Origin: Bacteroidia bacterium
GTDB lineage: Bacteria; Bacteroidota; Bacteroidia; J057
DNA: 64,000 bases
NCBI GenBank assembly: GCA_030430205.1
Contig: JAUIGE010000005.1
Span: 62,001-126,000, forward strand
Direction of reading: 5' to 3'
A program made the position numbers and the translations under genes. Position 1 is the first letter of the stretch; each line of letters starts with the position of its first letter. Under the pieces are notes generated by a model, which saw only the letters and a list, made by a program, of their open reading frames with translations, searched no databases and was not told where the DNA came from. Shown one piece after another: positions 18,704-27,516 of the stretch.

Positions 18704-19939
18704 ATGTTCAAGCACTTCTATTTCATTTTCCTGTTTTCCATAGGAAGCTTGTCAGGCCTGGGTCTGATAGGAACAGACAACAATCCCCTCCCTTCTTCCC
18801 CTTCAGAAAAAACGATTGCTGATGCAGACAGCAGCCTGCAAAAGCAGGCGAAACAAGCGCCTGAGCGTATCCGCCTTACTTTCGTAGGGGATCTGATGTG
18901 TCATCAGGAGCAGTTTCAACGAGCTGTAACAGAGGACGGCTATGATTTTAGTCCCAGTTTTCGTTGGGTGGCGCCTTACCTGCGCAAGGCAGATGTATGC
19001 TTTGGCAATCTCGAAACTACCTTTGCAGGTACAGAGAACTGGCGCAGGATCAGCGGTTATCCCGCTTTTAATACCCCGGACGCTTTTGCGTCTTCCCTGA
19101 AAGATGCTGGTTTTGATATGCTTTTTCTCGCCAACAACCATTCCATGGATCATGGCGAGCATGGCCTGAGCCGTAGCCTGGAGGTGCTTCGCCAAAATGG
19201 CCTCAAGCAGGCTGGCGTACGCCGCGTGGATGAGGAGCGCAGCCCCTTTTCTATGATCGAAGTGAAGGGCATCCGAATCGCTGTGCTGGCCTATACAGCC
19301 CTTTCCAATGCCTCTCTTGAAGACCGGGATTCTCTCAGCCTCTTCCGCCTGGACCCTACTCAGTTTTCACGGCATATAACCTATGCCCGCACCATGGGCG
19401 CTGACCTGGTGATTATGCACTTTCACAATGGGACGGAGTACCTCCAACGGCCAACGCCTTTGCAGTTGGAGGCTGTAAAGGTCGCTGTGCGTGCAGGCGC
19501 GGATCTGATCGTGGGCGATCATCCGCATGTTATCCAACCTCTCAATACTTTTCGCAGTGGCCAAACCCATATTGACCAGGCTCTGGTGGCCTATTCTCTG
19601 GGAAATTTTCTTTCACATCAGCAAGGGAGCCGCACAAGAGCAGGTCTTATGCTGACAGTGGAAATAGAACGGAATACAGAAGAAGGCGGAAAGCCTTTTA
19701 AACTGGTCAAAGTGGAAGCTGTGCCCACAGCTGTCATCGTACCCCAGGAGGGGCAGCATGCCATTCTCCCTACCCATGTGGCGGCAGAGCTGAAACCTGT
19801 GCCTGAGTTGGCATTCGAAGCACGGAATGCCCTCAATCTCAGTGATTATCAAATGAAAATCCTTCGCCAGACTGAAAGAAATACCCGCGAGCTGATTAAG
19901 CTGCGGGATATGGATGTTATATGGGATAGAGGATATTGA
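18704..19939 (+). CDS. CapA-family (PGA_cap metallophosphatase-fold) protein
   Basis: 411 residues, N-terminal hydrophobic segment 1-22 as signal or anchor. Metallophosphatase-fold motifs in order: TFVGDLMCH, FGNLETTFAG, LANNHSMDHG, then VIMHFHNGTEY, VGDHPHVIQP and VAYSLGNFLS, all typical of the CapA family. CapA proteins work in poly-gamma-glutamate or capsule metabolism in some Gram-positives; no capB or capC homologue is visible here, so only a hydrolase-like or capsule-associated role on the outer side of the inner membrane can be suggested. It converges with the DUF4199 gene, 8 bases away. Confidence 0.85.
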   Translation: MFKHFYFIFLFSIGSLSGLGLIGTDNNPLPSSPSEKTIADADSSLQKQAKQAPERIRLTFVGDLMCHQEQFQRAVTEDGYDFSPSFRWVAPYLRKADVCFGNLETTFAGTENWRRISGYPAFNTPDAFASSLKDAGFDMLFLANNHSMDHGEHGLSRSLEVLRQNGLKQAGVRRVDEERSPFSMIEVKGIRIAVLAYTALSNASLEDRDSLSLFRLDPTQFSRHITYARTMGADLVIMHFHNGTEYLQRPTPLQLEAVKVAVRAGADLIVGDHPHVIQPLNTFRSGQTHIDQALVAYSLGNFLSHQQGSRTRAGLMLTVEIERNTEEGGKPFKLVKVEAVPTAVIVPQEGQHAILPTHVAAELKPVPELAFEARNALNLSDYQMKILRQTERNTRELIKLRDMDVIWDRGY

Positions 19940-19947
19940 GTGGGAAT

Positions 19948-20484
19948 TTAGTTCCCTATATCTTTGAATCGTTCGCTGGGATCGAGTTCTTTTTTCTGAA
20001 GGATGGCGGCCATTATCAAAGAAACGATGGTGCCGATTACGATAGAAAAAATTACAGCGAAAATAAGACCGACCCAAAAGAAATCGCGGGTTTGAGATAA
20101 AGCCAATTCGATAGCTTCTTCATCCATTCCCCTATTTTCCATTTGTTCTCTCGATACTTCCAGGATTTGCTGAAAATAGGAAGGATCAAGATACATAGCA
20201 TAGACATACATAAAAGCAGTTGAGATAACGGCTCCTATTGCAATGGCAATGACACCAAGGCCCACTCCTTGTCCCAGGGTCAGCAGTCCATTGTTAGCCT
20301 TTTTAAACTCGGTCATGCCCCAGTATAAAACGCCTATCCAAACAGCAATTGAAACAAGGGTATTGATTAATTGTTCTCCTACCATACCCAATAAGGACAT
20401 GCTTACAGAAGTGAGGCAAAGAACAAGTCCTAAAACAAGTCCCGTTTTTAGGCCAGCTTGCATGGGAGTAACTTGTGAATCCAT
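19948..20484 (-). CDS. DUF4199-family membrane protein
   Basis: 178 residues with four hydrophobic helices at about 12-33, 38-57, 70-95 and 144-168, and an extracytoplasmic loop containing LDPSYFQQILEVSREQMENRG. The layout and the motif LTLGQGVGLGVIAIAIGAVISTAF match DUF4199 proteins, widespread in Bacteroidota and without known function. Transcribed alone. Confidence 0.8.
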   Translation of the reverse strand: MDSQVTPMQAGLKTGLVLGLVLCLTSVSMSLLGMVGEQLINTLVSIAVWIGVLYWGMTEFKKANNGLLTLGQGVGLGVIAIAIGAVISTAFMYVYAMYLDPSYFQQILEVSREQMENRGMDEEAIELALSQTRDFFWVGLIFAVIFSIVIGTIVSLIMAAILQKKELDPSERFKDIGN

Positions 20485-20672
20485 AATGTGATAAGTTGAA
20501 AGGGTTAAGTAATTCGGAATAAAACAACAAACTATCAGACGCCTTAAGGATGGAAATCTTACGTTGAGAGAGCATTCATGGAAAATTATTTTTCCGGCGA
20601 GGCAGGCCTGACCTTCTTTATAAATGAACCCTTTTGCCTATCTTCCGAATAAGCTACAAAACGAAAAAATAC

Positions 20673-21008
20673 ATGAAAAACCACTGGTACGTTATCACCA
20701 CGACAGAACTCAACGAAAAAAGCAATAAGCAATATATAGGCATCTCTACCCTGGATGAAGCAGAAATGGTGCAGGCTTTGGGAAAAAGCACACCTATCGC
20801 GCTGGAGGGGCTTATCTATGTCAGCATTGGCGGTGAAACCAAAAATTATTCCGACGACTGGGAACCCCACCCCAACCGTATTTTTATCAACCCCCGGCAT
20901 ATCATATCTGTTCTTCCCCTGAAGGAAGACTGGCTGGAATACAACAAATCCTGGGACGCTTCTTTTATGAAAAGAGTTGAAGACTTTTTTAACACCCTGA
21001 AAGGGTAG
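20673..21008 (+). CDS. small conserved hypothetical protein
   Basis: 111 residues from the ATG at 20673 (MKNHWYVITTTEL); a start 13 codons upstream would add a basic stretch. No signal peptide or membrane helix. The sequence alternates strands and short helices (YIGISTLDEAEMVQALGKS, PRHIISVLPLKEDWLEY), suggesting a compact cytoplasmic domain. I recognise no family. It converges with the large T9SS type B gene. Confidence 0.55.
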   Translation: MKNHWYVITTTELNEKSNKQYIGISTLDEAEMVQALGKSTPIALEGLIYVSIGGETKNYSDDWEPHPNRIFINPRHIISVLPLKEDWLEYNKSWDASFMKRVEDFFNTLKG

Positions 21009-21047
21009 GGGGATTAAATCCTCAAATCTACTCATCTGCTAATTTTC

Positions 21048-23555
21048 TTATCTTATCAAAGTGATGGTTCCCTGTTCTTCAAACAGGACTTTGTCAATGC
21101 CTACGGCACGCATGGTGAAGACATAGACGCCTTCAGGCGCTGTGCCGCCATTCACAAACTGTCCGTCCCATTTGTCATCGATGGAGCTTGCAGCCCAAAC
21201 AAGTCGGCCCCAGCGGTCATAAAGCCGGAAATCAAACATTTCCAAAAATACCCCTCCAAACTCCAGGAAGTCATTTATGCCATCTGAGTTGGGGGTAAAT
21301 GCGGAAGGAACAAAGGCAGTCCCGGGGGAAATAACGATAAAAGGGCCATGGACTTTTTCGTCAGAACATTTGTTTCCATTGTTGAAAACCTTCAGCGTGA
21401 CATAATAATGTCCTGTATCCTGGTAAACATGGATGGGAGATTTTTCCGGAGAGGTGGTGCCGTCTCCAAAGTCCCATATATAGGCATCGGCTCCTTTGGA
21501 GCGATTGCTGAAGGAAAAGGCAGCTTTGGAGAGGATAACAGGCCGTAGGGTATCTGGTGAAAAGCCGAAATCGGCTGTTACGGGGGCCACAGAACCCACA
21601 ACTGCAAATGCGCTTTGCTCACAGCCTCCGGCATCTTTGACCCGGACAAGGTACTTGCCTTCCGCTAGGTTGGTGGCTCTTGCCGAAAACTGTGGCGGAT
21701 TGCTGCTCCAGCTAATATCATAGGGCGGCAGGCCTTTTTCCAGATTGACAATGGCTGATCCATCCTCTTCGCCAAAGCAACTGATAGGAGTAGCTTCGGT
21801 GCTGATTTTGAAAGCAGCCTCATCTTTAATAAATACGACAGCTGTGTCCTTACAATTATTTTGGTCAGTGATGATAACCCGGTAGGAGCCCTCAGGCAGG
21901 CCTATGGCTGTCTGGCTTGTTTGCACGGGCAAACTGCTCCATGCATAGCGATAAGGCGGCGTGCCGCCTTTGAAGGTGGCCCTGGCGGAGCCATTGGCCA
22001 GGTTGCAGTAATTAGCCGTTGAATTGGTGCTGACCAATTTGAGGGGAGGCCGGCCAGGCATATCGAAGAAATCAGCATTTACACAATTGTTGACATCCGA
22101 TACCACGATAAAAAATCGCCCCTGCTCAAGATTATAAGCATAAGGACTGGCGGGGTCCTGGGTAATAGGGTAGGTAAACCATTGATACCGGAAGGGACGT
22201 GTCCCTCCACTAACCAATGCCCTGGCAATTCCCTGCCCCAATCCGCAGTCATCTTCCTGCTGTACATCTACTGTGACCTTGATTTCATCATCGCTTTGCA
22301 CGACGATCCGGCTGCGTGCCTCACAGCCCGCACTATCTACCACAGAAACGATATAAATGCCCGGATAAATATTTTTCAAACTATCTCCTGTTCCCATGCG
22401 GACGCCCGTCCCAAAAGTGTCCCATACGGCGGTGTAAAAACCTTTTGCATTGCCTGGATTGACCCATACATTGGCGTCATCGACGCCACAGTCGGAGGAT
22501 CGGTCCATGCCGATATTGAGGGCGATGGGTTCTGGTTGAACCACAGGGATGACTTCTGTTGTGGTACAAGCTTCTCCCAAAGCATCCGAAATGGTGACTT
22601 TATATGTCCCATCGGCCAGGTTATCGGCCCTGTTGGATCGGCTCACATCGGGAGACCATGCAAAATTGTAGGGGCCATTGCCGCCTTTTACCTGGATCTC
22701 GATTGCCCCATCTTCTTCTCCATGGCAGCGGGGTTCGGTGACGGTAATATCTATATCCAATTGATCAATCAATAGTACTTCGGCGGATTCGATGGCTTCG
22801 CAGCCCGTGGCGTCTGTTACCTTAATCAGGTATAAGCCCGCAGCTAAATTGCTTGCAGTTCTAGTCGTTTGATTAGCAGGATCATTCCATTTATAGGTAA
22901 AGGGAGGAAATCCGCTCACAAGCACATCGACAGTAGCGGTTCCATCACTTGAACCACAGGTATCCTGGGTAGCAGTAGTACCCAGGACCATAGGAACGGG
23001 ATCGTTAAGCGTGGCATTGATCAGGGCTGTACAACCGACTGAGTCGGTGACTGTCAGGGTATATGTCCCTGGAGGGGCATCCTGGAGGGTATATCCCATT
23101 TGAACAGGATTGCTGCTCCAGACTGCTGTGGCAGTGGGATCCGTGCTGATTACGGTTGCAGAGCCACCCTTGAGACAGCCTCCATCCGTAGTGGACAGAA
23201 GTGTCAGGACAGGAGCCAGTGTCTCAGTCACTACCAGGGTTGTTTCTGCATCGCACCCCAGGTCATCTATTACTTTAAAAGTATAATTGCCCGCTATAAG
23301 GCCTGTGGCACTATTGGTATTGGAAACAGTATTGGTCCAGGTATAAGTAAAGGGGGCTGTTCCGTCGTGTTGCACACTGATGCTTCCATTTGCCTGACCA
23401 CAATTTTCAGGCTTTATCGTGATGGAAGTAATGTTGACGCAAAGGGGTTTTTCTTTGGCACCTTCAACTTCGGGGCTATAAGCTTGTCCGGGTTGAGTCA
23501 GAGCCACCAAGAAGAGAAGAAGGGTTAGCCTGGTAGCGTTATTCATGGAATACAT
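21048..23555 (-). CDS. SprB-repeat/PKD surface protein with gliding-motility-type (T9SS type B) C-terminus
   Basis: 835 residues, signal peptide about 1-26 (a second ATG lies three codons in). About eight SprB-like repeats of roughly 75 residues follow, each with a C.G..DG.A/I.V...GG..PY.Y.W motif and a GLPEGSYRV-type strand. A PKD domain is at about 660-745 (YIWDFGDGTTSP). The C-terminus is the gliding-motility-associated domain: PSAFTPNSDGIND, FRLYDRWGRLVW, DGQFVNGGTAPEGVYVF. Such proteins are exported by type IX secretion and act as surface adhesins. Modest in size compared with SprB itself. Transcribed alone, divergent from rpsF. Confidence 0.93.
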   Translation of the reverse strand: MYSMNNATRLTLLLFLVALTQPGQAYSPEVEGAKEKPLCVNITSITIKPENCGQANGSISVQHDGTAPFTYTWTNTVSNTNSATGLIAGNYTFKVIDDLGCDAETTLVVTETLAPVLTLLSTTDGGCLKGGSATVISTDPTATAVWSSNPVQMGYTLQDAPPGTYTLTVTDSVGCTALINATLNDPVPMVLGTTATQDTCGSSDGTATVDVLVSGFPPFTYKWNDPANQTTRTASNLAAGLYLIKVTDATGCEAIESAEVLLIDQLDIDITVTEPRCHGEEDGAIEIQVKGGNGPYNFAWSPDVSRSNRADNLADGTYKVTISDALGEACTTTEVIPVVQPEPIALNIGMDRSSDCGVDDANVWVNPGNAKGFYTAVWDTFGTGVRMGTGDSLKNIYPGIYIVSVVDSAGCEARSRIVVQSDDEIKVTVDVQQEDDCGLGQGIARALVSGGTRPFRYQWFTYPITQDPASPYAYNLEQGRFFIVVSDVNNCVNADFFDMPGRPPLKLVSTNSTANYCNLANGSARATFKGGTPPYRYAWSSLPVQTSQTAIGLPEGSYRVIITDQNNCKDTAVVFIKDEAAFKISTEATPISCFGEEDGSAIVNLEKGLPPYDISWSSNPPQFSARATNLAEGKYLVRVKDAGGCEQSAFAVVGSVAPVTADFGFSPDTLRPVILSKAAFSFSNRSKGADAYIWDFGDGTTSPEKSPIHVYQDTGHYYVTLKVFNNGNKCSDEKVHGPFIVISPGTAFVPSAFTPNSDGINDFLEFGGVFLEMFDFRLYDRWGRLVWAASSIDDKWDGQFVNGGTAPEGVYVFTMRAVGIDKVLFEEQGTITLIR

Positions 23556-23765
23556 TTTTGATTACGAACAATAAAAAAGGAATTTAAAGGTAGACGTTCT
23601 CCGCTAAAAAATATTGCCAGAATGCCCTACATGCAACGATTCAGTCCTTCAATGGTTTGAAAGCATGTTTGAACTGATATGCATTGACTTCTTTCTTTTC
23701 CCAACGAAATGAAGTCTGTATTCGTTGACTCTGCCGGCAGTTGACATTTTATCACTTTTAACACA

Positions 23766-23795
23766 TTGATTTTGCAGAATTTAGTTCTATCTTTG
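23766..23795 (+). promoter_or_regulatory. putative promoter of the rpsF-rpsR-rplI operon
   Basis: TTG (23766-23768), 19 bases, then TATCTTTG (23788-23795): a full match to the Bacteroidota TTG-N19-TAnnTTTG pattern. Transcription would begin near 23801, giving a leader of about 36 bases before the rpsF ATG. The rest of 23556-23836 is AT-rich and holds no gene that I can see. Confidence 0.65.
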
Positions 23796-23836
23796 TGGCT
23801 CTTTTGAAAAAATAACAGAAAGACGAATTTTAATTT

Positions 23837-24217
23837 ATGGACATTACTCCTAAATCGTTTAAAAACGATTATGAAACCACGTTCATCCTCACACCCGAGC
23901 TGTCAGAGGAAGAACAAAAACAGGCAGCAGATAAATTCGTTAAATTTATCCGAGACAATGACGGTGAGGTAATCAACATCGAGCATTGGGGTGTACGCAA
24001 GCTTGCGTATAACATCAATAAAAACTCAAATGGGTACTACACTTATGTCGAGTTTCGGATTGAAGGTGATTTTATCAGCCGCCTGGAACAGGAATATCGG
24101 TATGACGAACGTGTCATTCGGTCCCTGACTGTGAAGCTTGACAAGCATTCGCTTGCATTTAACAACAAGCGTCGTGAGCAAGGTTTTGGAATGCGTAAAG
24201 AACTCCAAAATCAATAG
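23837..24217 (+). CDS. rpsF: 30S ribosomal protein S6
   Basis: 126 residues. Typical S6: YETTFILTPELSEEEQKQAADKF, VINIEHWGVRKLAYNI, YYTYVEFR and RYDERVIRSLTVKL. S6 pairs with S18 on the 30S platform. First gene of the operon, 36 bases before rpsR, with a good promoter upstream. The common ssb gene is absent between rpsF and rpsR. Confidence 0.97.
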   Translation: MDITPKSFKNDYETTFILTPELSEEEQKQAADKFVKFIRDNDGEVINIEHWGVRKLAYNINKNSNGYYTYVEFRIEGDFISRLEQEYRYDERVIRSLTVKLDKHSLAFNNKRREQGFGMRKELQNQ

Positions 24218-24253
24218 CAGGCTAATTGTATCACCTAATTAGGAAGAAAAATT

Positions 24254-24544
24254 ATGGCAAAAAAAGAGACCATCATTGGGCCTACCGCGGTAAATAAAAT
24301 CAAATCCTCGGCTACCCAAAAAAAATACTGCCGCTTTAAGAAAGCCGGCATCAAGTATATCGATTATAAAGATCCTGACTTCCTGCTGAAGTTTGTGAAT
24401 GATCAAGGCAAGATTTTGCCACGTCGTATTACAGGGACAAGCCTGAAGTACCAGCGTCGATTGGCTGTTGCTATCAAGCGTGCTCGCCATTTGGCGCTCT
24501 TACCTTATGTTACAGATGATTTAAAAGTAAGAAGAAAAAACTAG
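24254..24544 (+). CDS. rpsR: 30S ribosomal protein S18
   Basis: 96 residues. Typical S18 core: [38 protein letters not shown] and [19 protein letters not shown]. It has a longer N-terminus (about 20 residues) than the E. coli protein, as is usual in this phylum. A purine-rich AGGAAG lies about 8 bases upstream of the ATG. Co-transcribed with rpsF and rplI. Confidence 0.97.
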   Translation: MAKKETIIGPTAVNKIKSSATQKKYCRFKKAGIKYIDYKDPDFLLKFVNDQGKILPRRITGTSLKYQRRLAVAIKRARHLALLPYVTDDLKVRRKN

Positions 24545-24550
24545 GGCATT

Positions 24551-24997
24551 ATGCAAGTAATATTGTTACAAGCGGTGCGCAACCTCGGCGCACCAGACGA
24601 TTTAGTAAAAGTTAAGGCAGGATATGCCCGCAACTTTCTTATTCCCAAAGGCCTGGCTGAAATGGCTACCTCCTCACGCCTCAAGGCGTTGGCAGAAAAG
24701 CAAAAACAAGCCAGCCACAAGCAGGAATTCCTCAAAGAACAAGCCGCTATCCAGGTAGAAGAATTGCAGGCTGTAAAAATCACTATCGAAACCCTCGCAG
24801 GGGCAGATGGCAAATTGTTTGGCTCTGTAACTCCCTTGATGATTGCAAATCAACTCAAGGAAAAAGGATTCGATATTGATCGCCGCAAGATCACACTGGA
24901 AGACATCCGCTCTACAGGAGAGTTTACTGCTACTGTGCATCTTCACAAAGATGTTAAAGCTGATATCTCCATTGAAGTGACTCGTAAAGACGATTAA
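24551..24997 (+). CDS. rplI: 50S ribosomal protein L9
   Basis: 148 residues. The L9 N-domain (MQVILLQAVRNLGAPDDLVKVKAGYARNFLIP pattern: start MQVILL, then GYARNFLIPKGLA), the connecting helix (KALAEKQKQASHKQEFLKEQ) and the C-domain (GKLFGSVTPLMI, FDIDRRKI) are all present. It begins 6 bases after rpsR and ends 26 bases before a strong terminator, so it is the last gene of the operon. Confidence 0.97.
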   Translation: MQVILLQAVRNLGAPDDLVKVKAGYARNFLIPKGLAEMATSSRLKALAEKQKQASHKQEFLKEQAAIQVEELQAVKITIETLAGADGKLFGSVTPLMIANQLKEKGFDIDRRKITLEDIRSTGEFTATVHLHKDVKADISIEVTRKDD

Positions 24998-25023
24998 AAT
25001 TAGTTTATTAGAATATGCTACGT

Positions 25024-25058
25024 CCTGGTGCAATTTTGTGCCAGGGCGTTTTGTTTTT
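25024..25058 (+). terminator. intrinsic terminator of the rpsF-rpsR-rplI operon
   Basis: A 9-bp stem, CCTGGTGCA (25024-25032) with TGTGCCAGG (25037-25045), has two G-T wobbles and a four-base loop, and is followed by GCGTTTTGTTTTTCT. It lies 26 bases after the rplI stop, the expected position. Confidence 0.88.
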
Positions 25059-25208
25059 CTCTCAGGCCAAAGAGCACAAAATAATGAATTGTGGGGTGGG
25101 CCCGGCTTGGAATCCTTATTTTTTTTCATAGTTGTAAAAGCCCTATATTTACTAAAAAACAAGATCGTCCGTTTATTATCCCAAACAGCAACTGCCTAAC
25201 CCTTTAGC

Positions 25209-27125
25209 ATGAAACAAATTCATCTTTCAGAAACAAAGCTCAACCAACTTGCCACTGAAATAAGCAACCGCCTTTTTGAAAGTCATTACTTCAACCAGGA
25301 TGTTATCACCGGAGATGCGCTCAACAATTTTTGTGATCATGAGCAAATAAATAAATTTCTCCTCTTTCAGGTTTACCAGGTCTGGCAACTGCAGATCAGT
25401 CGATTTAAACATCCCTATTTTAATTTTGAGCAAGCTGAAGTCAACCAGCTGCTAGCCCAATTGCAAAACCTCCTTTCGCGCAATATTGCCATCAGGAAGG
25501 AAGATTTTAAGCCGCTTTTGTATAAAGCAGTTCTCAATAACCTGCGCTTGCTTACCAATCCGAGAGAGGCATTCCAGCAGTTTTTCTTTCAGAATCAGGA
25601 TAAGATTGCTCTGGAAATGTATGAAAAATACAGCCCTTTTTTTTCTGATTTTGACTTTTTGATAAATGGTATTCAACGCTATTATCAAAAAAACAGGATT
25701 CGGCAGGTAGAGAAGGATGTCTTTCTCTTAAAATTTGATCGGGCGATAGAGGTCTATAACCAAAAAAGTGAGCAAAGTGCCGATACATATCGTTCTTTAA
25801 GATTTTTGAAATTGACTGACAGACGGCTTGATGAGTTGGTCAGGGAAGATGAGGAAGAAACCGCTCTGCGAAAAGCCAGGGAAGAGGAAGAAGCTGAAAA
25901 GCAAAGGCTTTTGGAGTTGAAGAAAGAAGAAGAAGCCGCAAGACATGCAGAAGAAGAGAAACGTAAACAACAGGAATCTCTTCAGGCAGAAGAGGAGGAG
26001 CAGAAAAGAGTTCAAAAGAGTTTTTTCGATGAATTACCTTCAACTGGGAAGACCTTCATTGACCTGGAAGTAGACGATCCGGCTATCCCAAGTGAAATAA
26101 AACAAAGCACAGAGGAAAAAAAGGCAATCGAAACGATTGAGTCAAGTACGCCAAAGGCTGAGACTGTAAAGGATCAAATAAAGGAGGAAGAACCTTTCTG
26201 GAAGAAGTTACAGGGGCAGTCAGATGTGCTTCCTACACAAGCGGATCGCTTCAAAAAACCAGAAGCCGATGAAACTCCCGTTGAAACTCCCATTGAAACT
26301 CCCATTGAAGCTCCCGTTGAGGCACCCGTTGAGTCGGTTGAAGCTGTTGAGGAAGTCCGTGAAGAGCCTCATGTCACTTCTTTGATAGAGGAAGTCCAGG
26401 AAAATGCCCAGGAAACAGAAACTATTTTTAATAAGGTTTCTGACGAAAAGGAAAATCAAGTGGATACAAAGGCTTCCATCATGGATGTTGTAGGAAATAC
26501 AGATAATAAACCTACAAGCCTTGTCGATTTATTGAAAGCAAAGGGGGAGGAAAAAAGTGAAAGTTTGGAGGCGAGAGTCAGGAGTCGGGCAAGTGAGGAG
26601 GTAAAAGAGGAAGGAGAGGAGAAAGAGCCAAAAGTAGAGCCGAAAGTAGAATTGAAAGAGGAAAACAAAGCGGAGATAAATAAAGAAGAAGAAAAGCCTG
26701 CACCGCCTACACAAAGCACAGCTTCAGGCTCTCTTCTGGACAGGTTTCGTCAACAGACGAAAAAGGTAGATAAAAAATCTCCTTTGGCTTCCGCCAAAGT
26801 GGAAGAGCAAAGTCCGACAATTGCTGATAAATTGAAAGATCAGCAAATCCCGGCCTCAACTGAGCCGGAGAAAAAAACGGAAGCAAATACCCCAAAAGGG
26901 AAGGCCGCCAAGGCTGACGAGATTCCTATTCATAAGCAATACCGCTTTGTGCAAAAAGTGTTTGGGGGAAACAATGTCCGTTTTCGGATAATTGTTGACA
27001 AGATTAATAATGCCAGTAGCGGACAGGAAGTAGAAGAAATATTAGAAAAATACGTCTTTAGTAATTCAGATGTGAATCGTGAGGATGAAACTGTGAAGGA
27101 ATTTATTCGGCTTATGCGAGGGTAA
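25209..27125 (+). CDS. protein with disordered acidic middle and folded ends, function unknown
   Basis: 638 residues, no signal peptide or membrane helix, so cytoplasmic. Residues about 1-215 are helical and folded-looking (FLLFQVYQVWQLQISRF, REAFQQFFFQNQDK). About 215-280 is a charged Glu/Lys/Arg coiled coil. About 280-560 is Glu/Pro/Lys/Thr-rich and surely disordered, including a five-fold ETPV/ETPI/EAPV repeat. The last 65 residues form a small helical module (HKQYRFVQKVFGGNNVRFR, VKEFIRLMRG) that resembles the C-terminus of other long Bacteroidota hypotheticals. The layout suggests a scaffold or tether. It stands alone after the ribosomal protein terminator. Confidence 0.7.
   Translation: MKQIHLSETKLNQLATEISNRLFESHYFNQDVITGDALNNFCDHEQINKFLLFQVYQVWQLQISRFKHPYFNFEQAEVNQLLAQLQNLLSRNIAIRKEDFKPLLYKAVLNNLRLLTNPREAFQQFFFQNQDKIALEMYEKYSPFFSDFDFLINGIQRYYQKNRIRQVEKDVFLLKFDRAIEVYNQKSEQSADTYRSLRFLKLTDRRLDELVREDEEETALRKAREEEEAEKQRLLELKKEEEAARHAEEEKRKQQESLQAEEEEQKRVQKSFFDELPSTGKTFIDLEVDDPAIPSEIKQSTEEKKAIETIESSTPKAETVKDQIKEEEPFWKKLQGQSDVLPTQADRFKKPEADETPVETPIETPIEAPVEAPVESVEAVEEVREEPHVTSLIEEVQENAQETETIFNKVSDEKENQVDTKASIMDVVGNTDNKPTSLVDLLKAKGEEKSESLEARVRSRASEEVKEEGEEKEPKVEPKVELKEENKAEINKEEEKPAPPTQSTASGSLLDRFRQQTKKVDKKSPLASAKVEEQSPTIADKLKDQQIPASTEPEKKTEANTPKGKAAKADEIPIHKQYRFVQKVFGGNNVRFRIIVDKINNASSGQEVEEILEKYVFSNSDVNREDETVKEFIRLMRG
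26271..26330 (+). repeat. in-frame 12-bp tandem repeat (five units)
   Basis: Five consecutive 12-base units (GAAACTCCCGTT, GAAACTCCCATT twice, GAAGCTCCCGTT, GAGGCACCCGTT) code for ETPV, ETPI, ETPI, EAPV, EAPV. The unit length is a multiple of three, so copy changes would keep the frame. Located in the disordered linker of the host protein. Confidence 0.85.
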
Positions 27126-27160
27126 GCCTCACAATTTCCTCCACAGTTTTGTAGGGTATC

Positions 27161-27430
27161 CTAAGAGCATTCATACAATTCTTCTAATTCATCTAACTCC
27201 TCTGGCAACTTGATGCTGTAGATGATTTTTCGTACTGTGTCAAACTGAAGATAGGGGTAAGCTTCCAATATCTCATCAATCGCGTCCGCTGAGCGAAAAC
27301 CAGACCTTCGTAGGTCAAGGTATTTCCTTTTGATTTCAAAATCACGAAGGACCTTCTTGTTGAGAAGATTTAACGAAAGCAAAGTAGAATACAATTCGTC
27401 TGAGACGATCTGATAAATAGGATTACTCAT
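27161..27430 (-). CDS. small helical, HTH-like protein
   Basis: 89 residues from the ATG at 27430. That start is preceded by AAAGGAG (27442-27436) at 5-base spacing, an unusually strong ribosome binding site for this phylum; the GTG two codons upstream overlaps that site and is unlikely. The centre LRDFEIKRKYLDLRRSGF followed by ADAIDEILEAYPYLQFDTVRKIIY reads as a helix-turn-helix-like unit, as in small phage-type or Mor/TrpR-like regulators. The acidic tail is ELDELEELYE. Function unknown; possibly DNA-binding. Confidence 0.6.
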   Translation of the reverse strand: MSNPIYQIVSDELYSTLLSLNLLNKKVLRDFEIKRKYLDLRRSGFRSADAIDEILEAYPYLQFDTVRKIIYSIKLPEELDELEELYECS

Positions 27431-27435
27431 AGACA

Positions 27436-27442
27436 CTCCTTT
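27436..27442 (-). promoter_or_regulatory. strong Shine-Dalgarno sequence deciding the start of the 27161-27430 gene
   Basis: AAAGGAG on the minus strand with 5 bases to the ATG. Most genes in this window lack a recognisable Shine-Dalgarno, as is normal in Bacteroidota, so this stands out and fixes the start codon. Confidence 0.6.
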
Positions 27443-27516
27443 AACCTTGATAAATAAATATTAGATAGGATTGATTAAAGGTAACAATGTGTCATATAGA
27501 ATATTTTAGGTGAAAC

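Noticed and set aside
19930-19975. GGGAA-N5-TTCCC as a bidirectional terminator between the CapA and DUF4199 genes
   Set aside because: The stem is short, overlaps the end of the DUF4199 coding region and has no T run.
23837-24997. Missing ssb between rpsF and rpsR as a possible deletion
   Set aside because: rpsF-rpsR-rplI without ssb is a normal gene order in Bacteroidota.
26271-26330. Regular short repeat resembling a CRISPR fragment
   Set aside because: Contiguous 12-base units with no spacers, in frame inside a coding region; no cas genes nearby.
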